Assembly (NCBI GenBank): GCA_958496175.1
Contig: OY292275.1
Coordinates: forward strand, 39,633,701-39,697,700
Direction of reading: 5' to 3'
Length of the DNA: 64,000 nt
Source: Sisyra terminalis
Lineage: Eukaryota; Arthropoda; Insecta; Neuroptera; Sisyridae
Position numbers and translations under genes: made by a program. Shown in pieces: positions 51,163 to 62,979 of the stretch (within the stretch, counting starts at the first letter, position 1; every line of letters begins with the position of its first letter). The notes below the pieces were generated by a model, which worked only from the letters and a program-made list of their open reading frames with translations, did not search any database and had not been told where the DNA came from.

Positions 51163-52171
51163 CTTCGAAATCTCACGGAGATTTCCCTATACTAAATGTA
51201 TTTAAACATAAATAGTATGGTTGTTTAAATCGTTCAAACTATATGGGTTAATGACTGAAACCAACTACAATATTTGAAATTAATTGAGGCCAGATATATT
51301 TAATTACACTTTGTACATTTTTTGAGGAAAAATTATGTTAATTTACAGTTTAGAAATCACTTTAAAATTAGTCATCTGAGCAGAGAAGTAGAGAAATGAT
51401 CTGCTTCAAATAGTTCAAATGAAGATAAATGGTTGATATTTTTTTCCGAGTATAGTCTTTATATAGTTCCATAATATTTCCAAATTTCAGTCAAATTGAT
51501 TTACTCGTTGATTTATTATTTTTTTAAATTTATTCGCAAATTAAAAGACATAGAAAGTTGAACCTTGGAGTGTGAACGTATCTTTTTAAGACCAATATGA
51601 CCACCAAAAATGGTCCAAACACCTTTCTGGAACCGATTTTTTATTGTTTTCGTCTAATTTTTGTCTTTTTCGTCTACGCTCTTCGCTTTAGTCGTCATTC
51701 TTGAACAATCGAAAAATTATTTATCATACTTTTCTCCAAATTTTAGATACAATTTGTTTGATTGAGAAAATACAATTTTTCTTAAAAACTTCTATGAATC
51801 CATTAATAATGACACATGTTTTTTTAAGAAAATTAAAATATTTTTCCTCATTTTTCAGCCTAGTCAGATTTTTTTAAATGTTTAGATAACTATTCACTGG
51901 ATCTTGCTTCAAGGTGCAATCATAAATTGATGGTTTGGAATATGTTTTTTTTCTTGTATTAAAAGACTCAGTATTGAAATGATTATTGAAAAGCTTAGTT
52001 TTTACATGCACTAAAGCCAAATAACCTCTATTCCAAAGAAAAAAATTGAAAATAATTATTATGGTAAAACAATGCTATCCGTGGAGGAAAATGTAAAAAA
52101 TTATGTAAATTTTTATTATTTTTATGATAACCGCACAATGAACGGTTTATATATTGGTTTCAATATACGGA

Positions 52172-52185
52172 CTGTGACGTCACAG
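52172..52185. promoter_or_regulatory. 14-bp perfect palindrome centred on a CRE octamer
   Basis: CTGTGACGTCACAG is a perfect dyad containing TGACGTCA. The flanking CACATAGGTGTC recalls CACCTATTAGAC beside the third such octamer at 57955 when one is reversed, so both may be remnants of one repeat rather than independent regulatory sites. Confidence 0.3.
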
Positions 52186-55100
52186 AAGACACATAGGTGT
52201 CTCAACTCATCGTTTTCGGACTCTCATTTGCTCATTAATAAAAAAAATGGTTTCTCCTCACTTTAATAATGCTTTTATCGATTAAAAAAAAGAGCATTTT
52301 ATCTATTAATAACACCTTTATAAAAAAATATTTTAAAATTTATGCCTGGTATTGCTTTTACAATTTTTTAATATAGTCTACGTAATAATGCCCATAAAAA
52401 CGCTAGACATTTAAATACGTTTAAAGATCCATTTAAAAAAGAAAACAATAGCTCTGCTTTTTATATTTCAGAATAATAACGAGACAGATATTAATTTGCA
52501 GCTGATTTAATAGTTTGAAATATTTTAAAAAACGAGTTTTTTAATTGAATACCAATAATGCCTTAATTCAATCTATAAATAAACCTTAAATTAGACACTT
52601 TTGCTCAGATGTCTAGTGTGTAAGACCATGAAAAAGGATTATGGTGATTACTGAAATTTATTAGTTTTAAAATGTTCAATATATCTGTTGGTATTTTCTA
52701 TAGGTATATTTTAATTATCTATTCAAGCATATTTTAAAAATGTTTTCGTGAAGCATAAATGTACCTTATGTGTGTAATGATTATAATTAAACATCAAATT
52801 AAACTGTGTTTTCTTTTTTTTTTAATGAAATGGAAGGTGAACTATGATTTTTCAATTATGAAATAAAATAATCGATGTGTTATATCTATATGTATTTATA
52901 TTAAATTATATATTGAATATTTGCTTCGTGAATGAATGTGTTTATCGATTTTCAAGGGCGTCACACACATATGCACCTGTTCCTGCCTGAGATTGCATTT
53001 CACATATTACAATTAAATATAATTAACATTTTGCTTTTAATATCTATTTTTAGTTAATTTCTTGCATTTATTTTTACATACATAAATGATGGAACAATTT
53101 TACGTATAAATTTATACATCCAGTGGAAACTATTAGAGTGAGATTTCAACGTAAACCGATTAATATATACCTTCATGAAAATATGCTTTTAAATTTTAAG
53201 AGCAAAAAACGTGAATTGATAATTTAAATAATTATACTTGGTAATTTAGCTTGAGCCAGATTCTCAATTACAATGTTTTCAGATATAATTAATTTTTACA
53301 GTCATTTAATGCTTCATTAAACTCTTAGTTTCAACTTGCATTAAACACTGATAGAACTTCGAGCATATATGCATTTTTCTGTTAATAATCTTGTTAAATG
53401 TTCTAGAATTCTAAATACCTATGACTATACAGAGATTCCAGTGCTTATTTAAATTCACCGTTTAAAGAGATTGTGAGAATTATACATTGATTACAATGAA
53501 CAGTTTAAACATCTTGAATTTCATAAAAATTAATAATTCTGGAAGATAAAAGTTGTTTAAGTAGATATATGCAACCTAATTGAAACATTTTAAGTACAAA
53601 ATTTAAGGTCGGGAATTCTTCAGTGTGTTACATTATTTTATCAAATTCTCATAAAATATATAAAATATATATAAAATATAAGTTTCGTGGTTATAGATAC
53701 CCTTTTGATTAAGCAATAATAACAAGTATTTTTCGTCAAAATACGTTGTAACACATATTATTACATCCTTCATTTATACATCGATAAGGATTGCTTTCTT
53801 ATTTGTTATCAAATCTATTAATTTTGGGGTTTCTTTCAATGATTATTTAATTATTCAGAAGCACGTTTTATATCGTGCTATGTTTACTAGAAAACATAAA
53901 CGCTGAATTGCTTTTTCTTTACAACTAAAAATGAAACGTTCTTAGTATATCGGTGCATTGCAATGATTTCTGATATCTATATTTACACATTTAGTTATAC
54001 ATTCTCAAAAGGTTTTTGTTTTTTGGTGACTATTAGGTATATGTGAAGTTTGTTTCTCCAAAATGGTTCAAATATACAACTTCTTATTCTGCTTGCTATT
54101 TGAGTTTCTTCATTGTCCCCTAAAGGATTTCACAACTCTCTGGATACTTCCATTTTTATTTCCTAAGGGTTCATATTTCTGATCGATACAGCAACACTCT
54201 ATACATAACACTCCGGTTTAATTGTTTTTGAAGATTATGTTTCATTTTTCTTACCAAAAGTTTCTTCATATTGTTCCACGTGATTTTCAGCTTATTAAAC
54301 TTTTTTATATTACTCTTTTATTTCACTGGTGGAATTTCCGTCTTTGGTGTGATCGTTTCCAAATATCGGAATAAGGTTAAGTTTGTTGGAAATCCGTCTT
54401 ATTGCATTCAATATACTTGTTACTTTTATAAATTTTACAGTTTAGAACCAAACTGCCAAATATTAGTTGTGGGAAATTATTTTTTTTATTTCGACAACAA
54501 TAACAGATCGTCATCGTATTTAATCATTTGAAATATTTTTGATGGTTTTGAAATTTAAAATTTAAGAATTAATAGCAAACAAAATACAGTACTTGTCAAC
54601 TATAATGACAAAGAAATTAACAATATATTTCATGACTCACCACGTAGCAGTTACGAAAAGATCCAATACTACTTCAGGACCACTAATGAAGATTGCTTGG
54701 CAATCTTTATACGTATCTGGACAATACATCGTTTGAAGTTTGGTTCACAATTTATGTTTATATTGTACTTTTGTAAATTATATTTCATAAATTAGACTAC
54801 AGTATACTTTGTATGCTGTAGTACTTTTTTACAGTATACTTTGTGTATTGTTTATACTGTATAAAATTTGTTCAAAATAAGCGAAAAAAAATCTTATTTG
54901 GTATTTCAAAAACGATAATGAAAATGATTAGAATTTGAAAAAAAAAATATTTAAAGTTTTAAAACTTTTCGTTAATGTGACTTATAGTTTCGATTATATC
55001 TGTTAACTATAGAAAAACCAATCAAATTTTTTAATAAGCTATTTAAAAATTACCTTAACTGAAAGAAGTGTGAGAAAATTAAAGTAATTAATTGAATTAA

Positions 55101-57431
55101 ACTAGAGAATTAGGCTTCATATACAATGGAAATTTTGAATTTGCATACAGCGTTTGTTAGTACAATTCTTAACATAAATGGAAAGAAATGTCACAAAACT
55201 TTGATTTTGTTTAAATTCTGTTGCAAAAAATTATGTAAGTTAAGTAAATTAGTTTTAGTGTTACAAAAGAAAAGACTTTGATGTTATAAGCAAGTGACAA
55301 ATGAAGTAGGTAATTATTATTCAACTATAATAATAATGGTTTTATTATTGTATCATAATAATAAATTTTATAGTTTATTATCATACATCAATGTTAGGCG
55401 TGAACACGTTCGATATTAATTATTTCTTACATAATTAATTTTTCATGTTCAACTTCATACACATTTCTTTAGATTTATAACACAAATCCATGTCTATTAT
55501 ACATATAAATCTATTTATAAATTTTCTGAAAGTATACAATCAATTTCTAACCAAGTTTAAACGTGGTAATTGATCATAATTATATAATATTAGTCAATTA
55601 AATAACATTAATTGTGAATAAAAATATTTCTTCTATATATCATAGACTTAATATATTAGATTCTAACATGAATAATATACCTACTGCATGTCAATATTAT
55701 GATATCTTTGCTTTTATTGTACCCAAGAGATTTATAATAATTATAGCCACGCGAACAATATTTTAATTTTCTCAGTGGTTCAGTCATTTAGCTATAAATG
55801 ATTTCGTTCTTTTTAAAATGCGAAAAAATTTATACACGCATATAATGAAATATATTATTACTGATAAAACTTACCACCTGTTGCCACTTTGAATAAAGTG
55901 CAACATTAATATTCTACTTGCGCCCAAATCTTGTTTCCAAAAGCCTCATTTTCTCAAAGTTGATCTTTATTTATATTCATCATATGCTCTTTTACTGTTG
56001 TCAATAATCAAGAAACTTTTTTTCTATCTGGACGTTGAAAATTTTAGTTATAATTTTTATTTTTTTAATTTTTCGCTAGCCTTTCGTTTTGGTATTTGAT
56101 AACAACACATGTTTCACTAGAGAAAAATTACATTTTACGAAAGAAATAGTGTTCAAACAAAGAAAATATATATTGACATCGTAAAAATATATTATAAAAT
56201 GTTAAATATTCATACTTATTTAAATTAATGAAATTTAGTCGAAATCACTTTACTAAGGCCTTAGGACTTAACAACAACATACTACAGTTTGTGATATATT
56301 TAAAAAATTGTCAAGTTTTTCGGCTTTAATAAACAAGTTTCATATTTTTTGTTTTCTTATCACTTCGTCATTTACTATTACGATATATGCTTTGATTTGA
56401 TCTAGAGTATTAAATCATTTGCTAAAATTACAATTAACTCGTTACAAAGGAGTTTGAGTAGTCGGTATTAAATGCTATGGTTTGAACCCCCTGTTAATCA
56501 GAAAAAAATACTTATGTTTTTTGTGATTATCGGTGGCTTTCTACTAGGTACTCTTTCGATTTTCAACTGTTCTTTTAAATATCTATATATCATCATTTAT
56601 GGCAACATTATTCAAATTGAAAGGGTGTATGAACGATATTTTTTTCTGGTAGTTTGATATTCATTTTGTAGTGTACTATTCAGCCAAATAATATTTCAAT
56701 GGGAATATCAATATTAAAAAAAAAGAAAATATCACTGCAAATGCGAACCCCCGATAACACTTTGGAAAAGTATCACTGGTCACAAGGTATATAGCGTAGG
56801 TCGCCGTTAATACAAATCGTTTATCGATATTTATCTCATCTCTAATTAAAATTACACGAAATTAAGATTAAGTCAATCATGCTTTTATTTTATGGCTCAA
56901 CTCTTCAAGCTCAACAATTCATAATTCAAACTCTATCATCTTCTACAGTAATGTTTTGCAAAGGCTTGGTTTTATATTTTGTTATTATTTAAATTCCTAT
57001 AACCCCCGATGTTTACTTTAAATATATTATGAAGATGGATTTATCGGGACCAGAGGCTTTAAATTAATTTTTTCTCAGTCGGAGCTGGAGTTAAAAACAT
57101 AGATATAGGTACATAGGTTAAAAGCAGGTGTAATGAAATAATAGAAATATAATTAGGTAGCATAAAACAATAATTTAATAAAGAAATTAATACAATTTGG
57201 GTGATTCTGAAAGTAGTGAATTATTTTCTATTTTCAAAAGCGTGGTAGTATTTCCTTCTTTTTCAAAATTTCGGAGCTGAAGTAGGAGGTGGAAGATCAA
57301 TTGGAAGTTTTGAATTTTTCGAGTCGAAGTTCCGTAACAACCGTAGTCTACATAAAAAGTATTAAATGATCCAACTTCGCAAACTTGACAATCTTATTCA
57401 TCAATATAATAATAAGCAATCGCTACATGAA

Positions 57432-57617
57432 TGTCGGCAAAGCCAGAGAACAAAGACTGTAAATACATGTGTAAGTTAAAACCAAATATAATAATCGTCT
57501 CAATTTGAACGAACTGATTGTTGTCATTTGTTTAAACTGCCATTTCAATTTATTTAATTGACAATTTTATCGTTTATCAGTTGTGCAAGTGGGTCTGTGC
57601 TGTGACTATGTCACGGA
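57432..57617 (+). repeat. Dispersed repeat family R1, copy 3
   Basis: The most complete-looking left end of the three (GTCGGCAAAGCCAGAGAACA), followed by TCTCAATTTGAACGAACTGA, CCATTTCAATTTATTTAATT and GTTTATCAGTTGTGCAAGTG. It lies about 38 kb from the other copies, so the family is dispersed and not just locally duplicated. Confidence 0.7.
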
Positions 57618-59029
57618 TAGCTACAAGTGTAAAATAATTTAAATTTTGTTTTTATAATATGATAAGTTGCTAATGCAATATTTAACTTAGTTATATAGTA
57701 TGAATTTATTGAGACTTATTTAATTTTTGTAAAAACAATAATAGAGTTTTGCAAACACTTCAAATAACTTACCTATTGAAGATGGGAATGAATATTTTGT
57801 GGATGAAAACCAATTACTAATGTAAGTATACCTAGGTAGTTATCAACAAATCGAGAATTTATTATTTTATTACAGTGGTCTACTAAAAATTAGGGAATTT
57901 AAAAATTCTTTATGTGAAAAAAGGCGGTATATCGAGTAAGTCACCTATTAGACGTGACGTCATTTCGCTCTGTAACTACATTTAAATGCATTGTGTGCAA
58001 TGATCGTTATATGCAATGTTAAAATTGGCTCACGTTCTGCAATGCAATGTAAGCAATTTTTGAATACTCGATCGAATTTATGTTGTATATCAAAATTTCT
58101 ATTTTTTCTCCCTTTAACTTTTAAAAAACTAATGGCTGAAAACATATTTTTTGGTCTTTACAATATTAAAAATAAAAAGTATAATTTGTAGCTAGTCATA
58201 CTTATTTTTTTCAATTGTTTTTGTGAACAATACAGAACATGCATACTTATAAATTTTATATCTCAATTTCTTTCATTTGTTGTAAGTAGATACATATATT
58301 GAAATTAGTACTACACTTCTGTAATTTACGAAAGTTTAAGATAATTAACTTAATTAACCAAATGTATTCATATGTGTACCAATTGCAACGTAGTGTCTGG
58401 TCAAAATCATTTAACGTATTTAATTAATCAACACAACTTAAATTAGAATGGAAAAATTGGAGCACACAATATTTGAATTTGACATGCACCTGAAATTGTA
58501 CGTCCGTAAATTATTAATATTTTATACAGAAAATCTCTGAAGAAATTTTGAAATAAAAATAGGAAACCGGTCAATGAGTCATGATTTGAAGTTTAATATT
58601 ATTATTAACAATAAATTATATGGAAAGTCGTAATTTTGAAGAAAAAAAAAGAAGATATATCTTCTTTGATTCTTGTACGATGTTCGCAACATTTTCAAGA
58701 TTTTTTGAAATAAACACCTGTTGAACGTCTGGTGGCTTTTCGTATATAGGAAAACATGTGATAATTTACACATAAAATATGTTAAAGGCGACATTTAATT
58801 TTTATGTAGTTTTTTTTTCTATTTTTTTTAAATTAAGTTATACTTCTACAATTGTAACAACTTTCTTTGATGAACTGATTCGATAGAAATTTTTGAATCA
58901 TTTTATATATACATAGGTCGTTATAAAACTTTTATTGCTATATTAAAATTATATTGCAAATCAATTATTTAATAATACATTTTTTTCAAATTTGATATTA
59001 CTTCCTAACTTTTTATTTTGATTTCTAAA
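57618..59029. other. AT-rich non-coding stretch
   Basis: Contains the CRE-type word at 57955. The opposed short frames at 57960-58191 overlap each other and have no motif. No gene is called. Confidence 0.5.
57955..57962. promoter_or_regulatory. CRE-type palindrome TGACGTCA
   Basis: The third TGACGTCA within 7 kb, in the context CACCTATTAGACGTGACGTC. Whether it is a regulatory site or part of an eroded dispersed element cannot be told from the window alone. Confidence 0.3.
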
Positions 59030-59520
59030 GACAATTTCTTGTGGTTAAATACCAAGTTGACATATAATTATTGTTTTCTTGGAAAAACTTTTCATTTGCC
59101 TCGATGATTAATAGCTATATTTTCACTCATTAAATTTTCCTTATTATATGGAAAAAACATTTTCCTTATTTTTTCTGTTTCTTCATAAATAGAATATTTC
59201 CAAGTTTATTTCATTATATAGGAAATTCTTCCCGTTGGTACTTTGTGTAAACATTTTTTGTAGACCATTCATAAGAAAAGTCGAAATTGTAAAAATAAAA
59301 TTTTTCACTTACAAGATCGGCATTTTCTTCCAATTAAGGTGTATTTCGTATTTCTTATATTTGCCGGTTTATGAAAGTTTTCACTCCTTAAATTTTCCTT
59401 TTGAAATGGTAAAAAAGTTTTTACTTTTTTTCGCTTTATTTATACATCAAATGTTAGCAAGTTTAATCAGTTATTTTCTTTTCAAATTCACTTTATTATG
59501 TAAGAAATTTTTGCAGTAGA
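59030..59520 (+). repeat. Diverged tandem duplication, period about 257 bp
   Basis: TTTTCACTCATTAAATTTTC with a following CCTTATTATATGGAAAAAAC (from 59120) realigns to TTTTCACTCCTTAAATTTTC with CCTTTTGAAATGGTAAAAAA (from 59377). The alignment extends on both sides: TTTGCCTCGATGATTAATAG against ATTTGCCGGTTTATGAAAG upstream, and AAGTTTATTTCATTATATAG against AAATTCACTTTATTATGTAA downstream. The 94-codon plus-strand frame at 59235-59519 lies across the second unit and is a composition artefact. Confidence 0.6.
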
Positions 59521-62500
59521 TCCACGGAATAAAAAAAAAATTTACAACGTAACATCGTAATCTAGGACTTAAGTTAAACTGAAGTGTTACAATATTATAT
59601 TTTAAAATTAACCTTGTATATTTGCAATTTTACGTTATAACATCGTAATTATAACGACAGTTTTCTGTAACAAATACCACAACAGTACTATGTTAAATTG
59701 GATTTTTTTCTGTGAATGCAAATGAATAATATATACATGTACCATAATCAAGTAAAAAAGACAAAACTATAAATATATTTGCCCCTATTTTTTGGTTTCT
59801 CAAGGAAAGCATGCTTCTGAGGGACACTACTTGAGTATAGACGTATGTATGAACTATTTTTACGTACAAAATTACAATACGTTCATTCGGGCCCAGCATT
59901 GCAATAATGAATAACAAAAATTAAGATTTATTATTGTAATTTTTTCTATAATTTTTTTTCGTATATTTTATGCAAACGTTTACTTTTAGAACATTTATTT
60001 AATAATTTAAAAAACAAGTTTTACGTACAACACTTGTCTATATCTTTTAAGTGAGATATATATATTTGTTATATTCGTCTTGTGATGAAAGTTTTAAAAT
60101 CGTTTAGTTTTACGATTTTCTTATTTCAAATTACCTATATTGAATATTTTTGTCTTCCTGTTAATCTGTATGTCTTCTTCTAACTTAAAATCAGCTTAAT
60201 TAATTTAAATTGAGTTTTGTATTTAGGTGTCACTGATTTAAATGTGAGAGGGTTATCCTTGCAGAAAATAAATAAGAGATGCTATTGCCTACTGGGGGAT
60301 TGTAGTGTACAAAAATCGTGTCTACATAGTCATAAAATATAAAATTAAATAGGTCTTTCAAAATTAATAAAAACAACTTAACTATTTATAAATTTCTTTT
60401 TATTTAGCCTAATAATTTGCAAAATATATGCATCTACGGTTCTTACGGCATAAAAATTATGCTTTTGAAATAAATTTGGGCATTATTTTAGTTGTGAATA
60501 TTGTCGACATAGTCATGAGCATTGGTTATAACTTTATAAATGAATAGATACTTAAAACAAACTTATGGAAATTTAAAACTCTAACTTATATTAATAAGTT
60601 TTTATGAGAGGAGTAAAACTGAAATTCTGAACTCCTTAGAACTTACTGGATAAATTGAGGAATAGGGTCAATGTATAACATTCGACAATAGAACTCTAAA
60701 CTTGATTAGCCCTTTTTATTGATGAAGAGAATGTTCTTCGTTGTTAGCATTAAGAACTTTGATTTGCAAAGTAAACAAAATATAATACCAATTCTAATTT
60801 TAAAATTTTCAATAATATAAGAGTCACATTTTAAGTTTATGATTTGAAATCATGGGTTAAAACAAAAAAAAAATACGTTTAATTATTGTATGGGTAAGAC
60901 TAGCTTGCTTAAAATTCGATCTGAATTATGAACATAAATCTTTATAATACAACAGAAATTAATTATAAAAGTCTCAGATATCAACTATAATTCCTGTTCA
61001 CTCCCAAAGTTATTAAATAGTTGTTATTTGTAGTATTTCATTTCTTGTCTTACGCAAAGTGTCACTAATAATATAGTTACTCATATTTGAAGTTATTGAT
61101 TTAACATATTAATTTATATTTGATATTAGTCAAGACAAATCTAATTCAATAAACTTTATCAATTTAAAGATGTCAATTATTACATTTTCTAGTAGAATTT
61201 AATAATTGAGTAAACAACCTCGGCAGAAGTCCTTGCATATCACAGATATTAATTTCATAGAAATAATAAGAATAACATGAATGCTGCATATTATATGCAA
61301 TGCGTCATCGACTACAATCTGCAAAATTGAAAAGAATTCATAATTAAAGGAATGTGGTAGCAGTTGTGACTGACTTGATGTGACCAATGAGACCTCATGA
61401 AGTTTTTTTCGATTAAGTGTTCTACTCAACTGTCCAAAAACTAGAATTCTATTGATGTCTGCTTGAAAAAATTTTATGAAACTCTAATGCCAATAAAGTT
61501 AAATATTGTTTGAATTTAAATATTTTCGTGGTGTTTATAATTTAAAATATTAATTTATTTTATCGTACTACTATTGAAAGATGAGGAAAGAAAAATGCAA
61601 ACCACTTTTTTTCAGTTTATGAAAGATGAAGATAATCGTCGTGGTTCTTCATATGCGATGTAATTCCATATTTTCTTAAATTTTTTATGATTTTACCAGA
61701 TTGACCAGATTTAACTTTATTTGTGACTGATATTAGTAATGTAGTACTTAACAGTACTAAAATAACCGTTAAATTATTATGTATTATTAAAAATGTAGAA
61801 ATGCCGATTAAAAACGTTAGTGATGAAAAAATATGCAATATAATTTATAAATATATATAACAATATGTAAACTGTAAGAAAAAAAGTTCATAATCAACAT
61901 TTACAAACAGGTAAAAAATAACCGCGTATTTTAAATACCAATTGCTTATGAATGAATTGTTTAACGATGATCTTTTACTAGAGAAATCTTTCAGTTAATG
62001 AATTTAATATGATTATCACATATTTATTATTAGAAATGGATAATTAATTCAAATAATTAAGATATTTGTTTTCTCATTTATACAAAATACACGTCAATAC
62101 TTTTTTTTTCATCCACACACAGGTGCGACGTTAACCATGTGTTATTTTTCAACAAATACTTGAAATTATTCATTTCAAACAACTAGTTTCATTTGATTAA
62201 TTCATTTCAACTTCTCGAATAACTAAGAAACTATCAAAAATTCTGATTGAAACTAGTTATATCTTTTCGCAAGCTATTTTTAATACATGACATAATACGA
62301 AAAATATTTTTTCTTTTCTTCAAATTATGCATTTTTTGCCACTAATTACGTTTTGTTAAACGATCTTTCTCTGCTGGCCCATAGTAGAATATTGGACATT
62401 TAATGAATTATAAATTTGCAGCTTTTATTTATGAAATGAATTGCTGCGTTTGATTTTTTAAATCATTAAAATTTTGTCCCATAATTTCATGATTTTATTA

Positions 62501-62643
62501 TCATAATTCTGGCTTTTCTCTACATTTTTTTGAATGACTCATTTTAAAATATGCCAATTTACATTCATTATAAAATGTATAAATGTGATTTACGTTTGAA
62601 TGATTAAAATAACTTAATTGCAACAATTTTTTATTGATTACAG
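59521..62643. other. AT-rich non-coding stretch upstream of the BMP2/4 exon
   Basis: If an upstream untranslated exon exists this is intronic. It ends in the acceptor for the coding exon at 62644. Minus-strand frames at 59693-59917, 61199-61429 and 61617-61838 have no recognisable content. I found no inverted repeats or conserved coding blocks. Confidence 0.5.
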
Positions 62644-62657
62644 GAGTGCAATCGATC
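62644..62657 (+). other. dpp: Start of the BMP2/4 coding exon: splice acceptor and 14-nt 5' leader
   Basis: A T-rich tract (CAATTTTTTATTGATTACAG) ends in AG at 62642-62643, giving a normal U2-type acceptor and an exon start at 62644. Only 14 nt precede the ATG at 62658, so most of the 5' UTR must come from at least one upstream exon. A separate upstream 5' untranslated exon is usual in BMP2/4 genes; its position in this window is unknown. Confidence 0.65.
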
Positions 62658-62979
62658 ATGCGTGGATTGCCAATGCAGCTATTTGTGCTGGCGACGTTTC
62701 TAACGCTCCTTCACAGTGCCGCCAGTTATAAAAGTGACCACGTTTTTACTCCTGAAGAACGTAAACAATTACTCAGTCGATTGGAGTCAATGTTGTTAGT
62801 TCGAATGGGAATTGAAAACCCACCAGAAAGAAATTCCAAACCTGCTGAAGTACCTGCACATTTACTTAAACTTTACGAACGGCTACGAAATATGGACCAG
62901 GATAAGGACAGTGTGGCTTTACCATTAAATAATATTCACTCTAGTACTGCAAATACAGTTAGAAGCTTTACACATGTTG
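62658..62979 (+). CDS. dpp: First coding exon of a BMP2/4 (decapentaplegic-type) TGF-beta ligand, partial
   Basis: This exon encodes the N-terminal 107 residues of a secreted BMP precursor; in the family the pro-domain assists folding and dimerisation and is cleaved off by furin-type proteases. Residues 1-23 form a signal peptide (short N region, hydrophobic core LFVLATFLTLL, small residues AAS before Tyr24). Residues 38-73 match the first pro-domain helix pattern (LLSRLESMLL ... VPAHLLKLY), and residues 98-104 are ANTVRSF, a hallmark of BMP2/4/Dpp pro-domains. The exon ends one nucleotide into a codon at GTAAGT (62980), the phase and place where BMP2/4 genes carry their conserved intron, as I recall it. 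The start ATG was chosen because a signal peptide follows directly; the frame stays open upstream only through intron sequence. Compared with fly Dpp the region between signal peptide and ANTVRSF is short. The rest of the pro-domain, cleavage site and cystine-knot domain are outside the window. ADMP or another BMP paralogue is a less likely alternative. Confidence 0.85.

Larger units (their letters stand above)
50257..57431. other. AT-rich non-coding stretch
   Basis: No gene can be supported. Short items are two TGACGTCA palindromes (51144 and 52175) and a locally repeated ACAGTATACTTTGT word at about 54799 and 54831 with nearby partial palindromes. Two TCGGAGCTG(G/A)AGT words lie near 57077 and 57273. 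Open frames at 52072-52266, 54271-54531 and 56472-56657 have no motif. Confidence 0.5.

Noticed and set aside
59235..59519. 94-codon plus-strand frame as a membrane peptide
   Set aside because: The hydrophobicity comes from T-rich sequence in the tandem duplication; there is no conserved motif or start context.
62634..62657. Upstream extension of the BMP frame to 62634
   Set aside because: That extension starts at TTG and includes the intron acceptor; the ATG at 62658 directly precedes the signal peptide.
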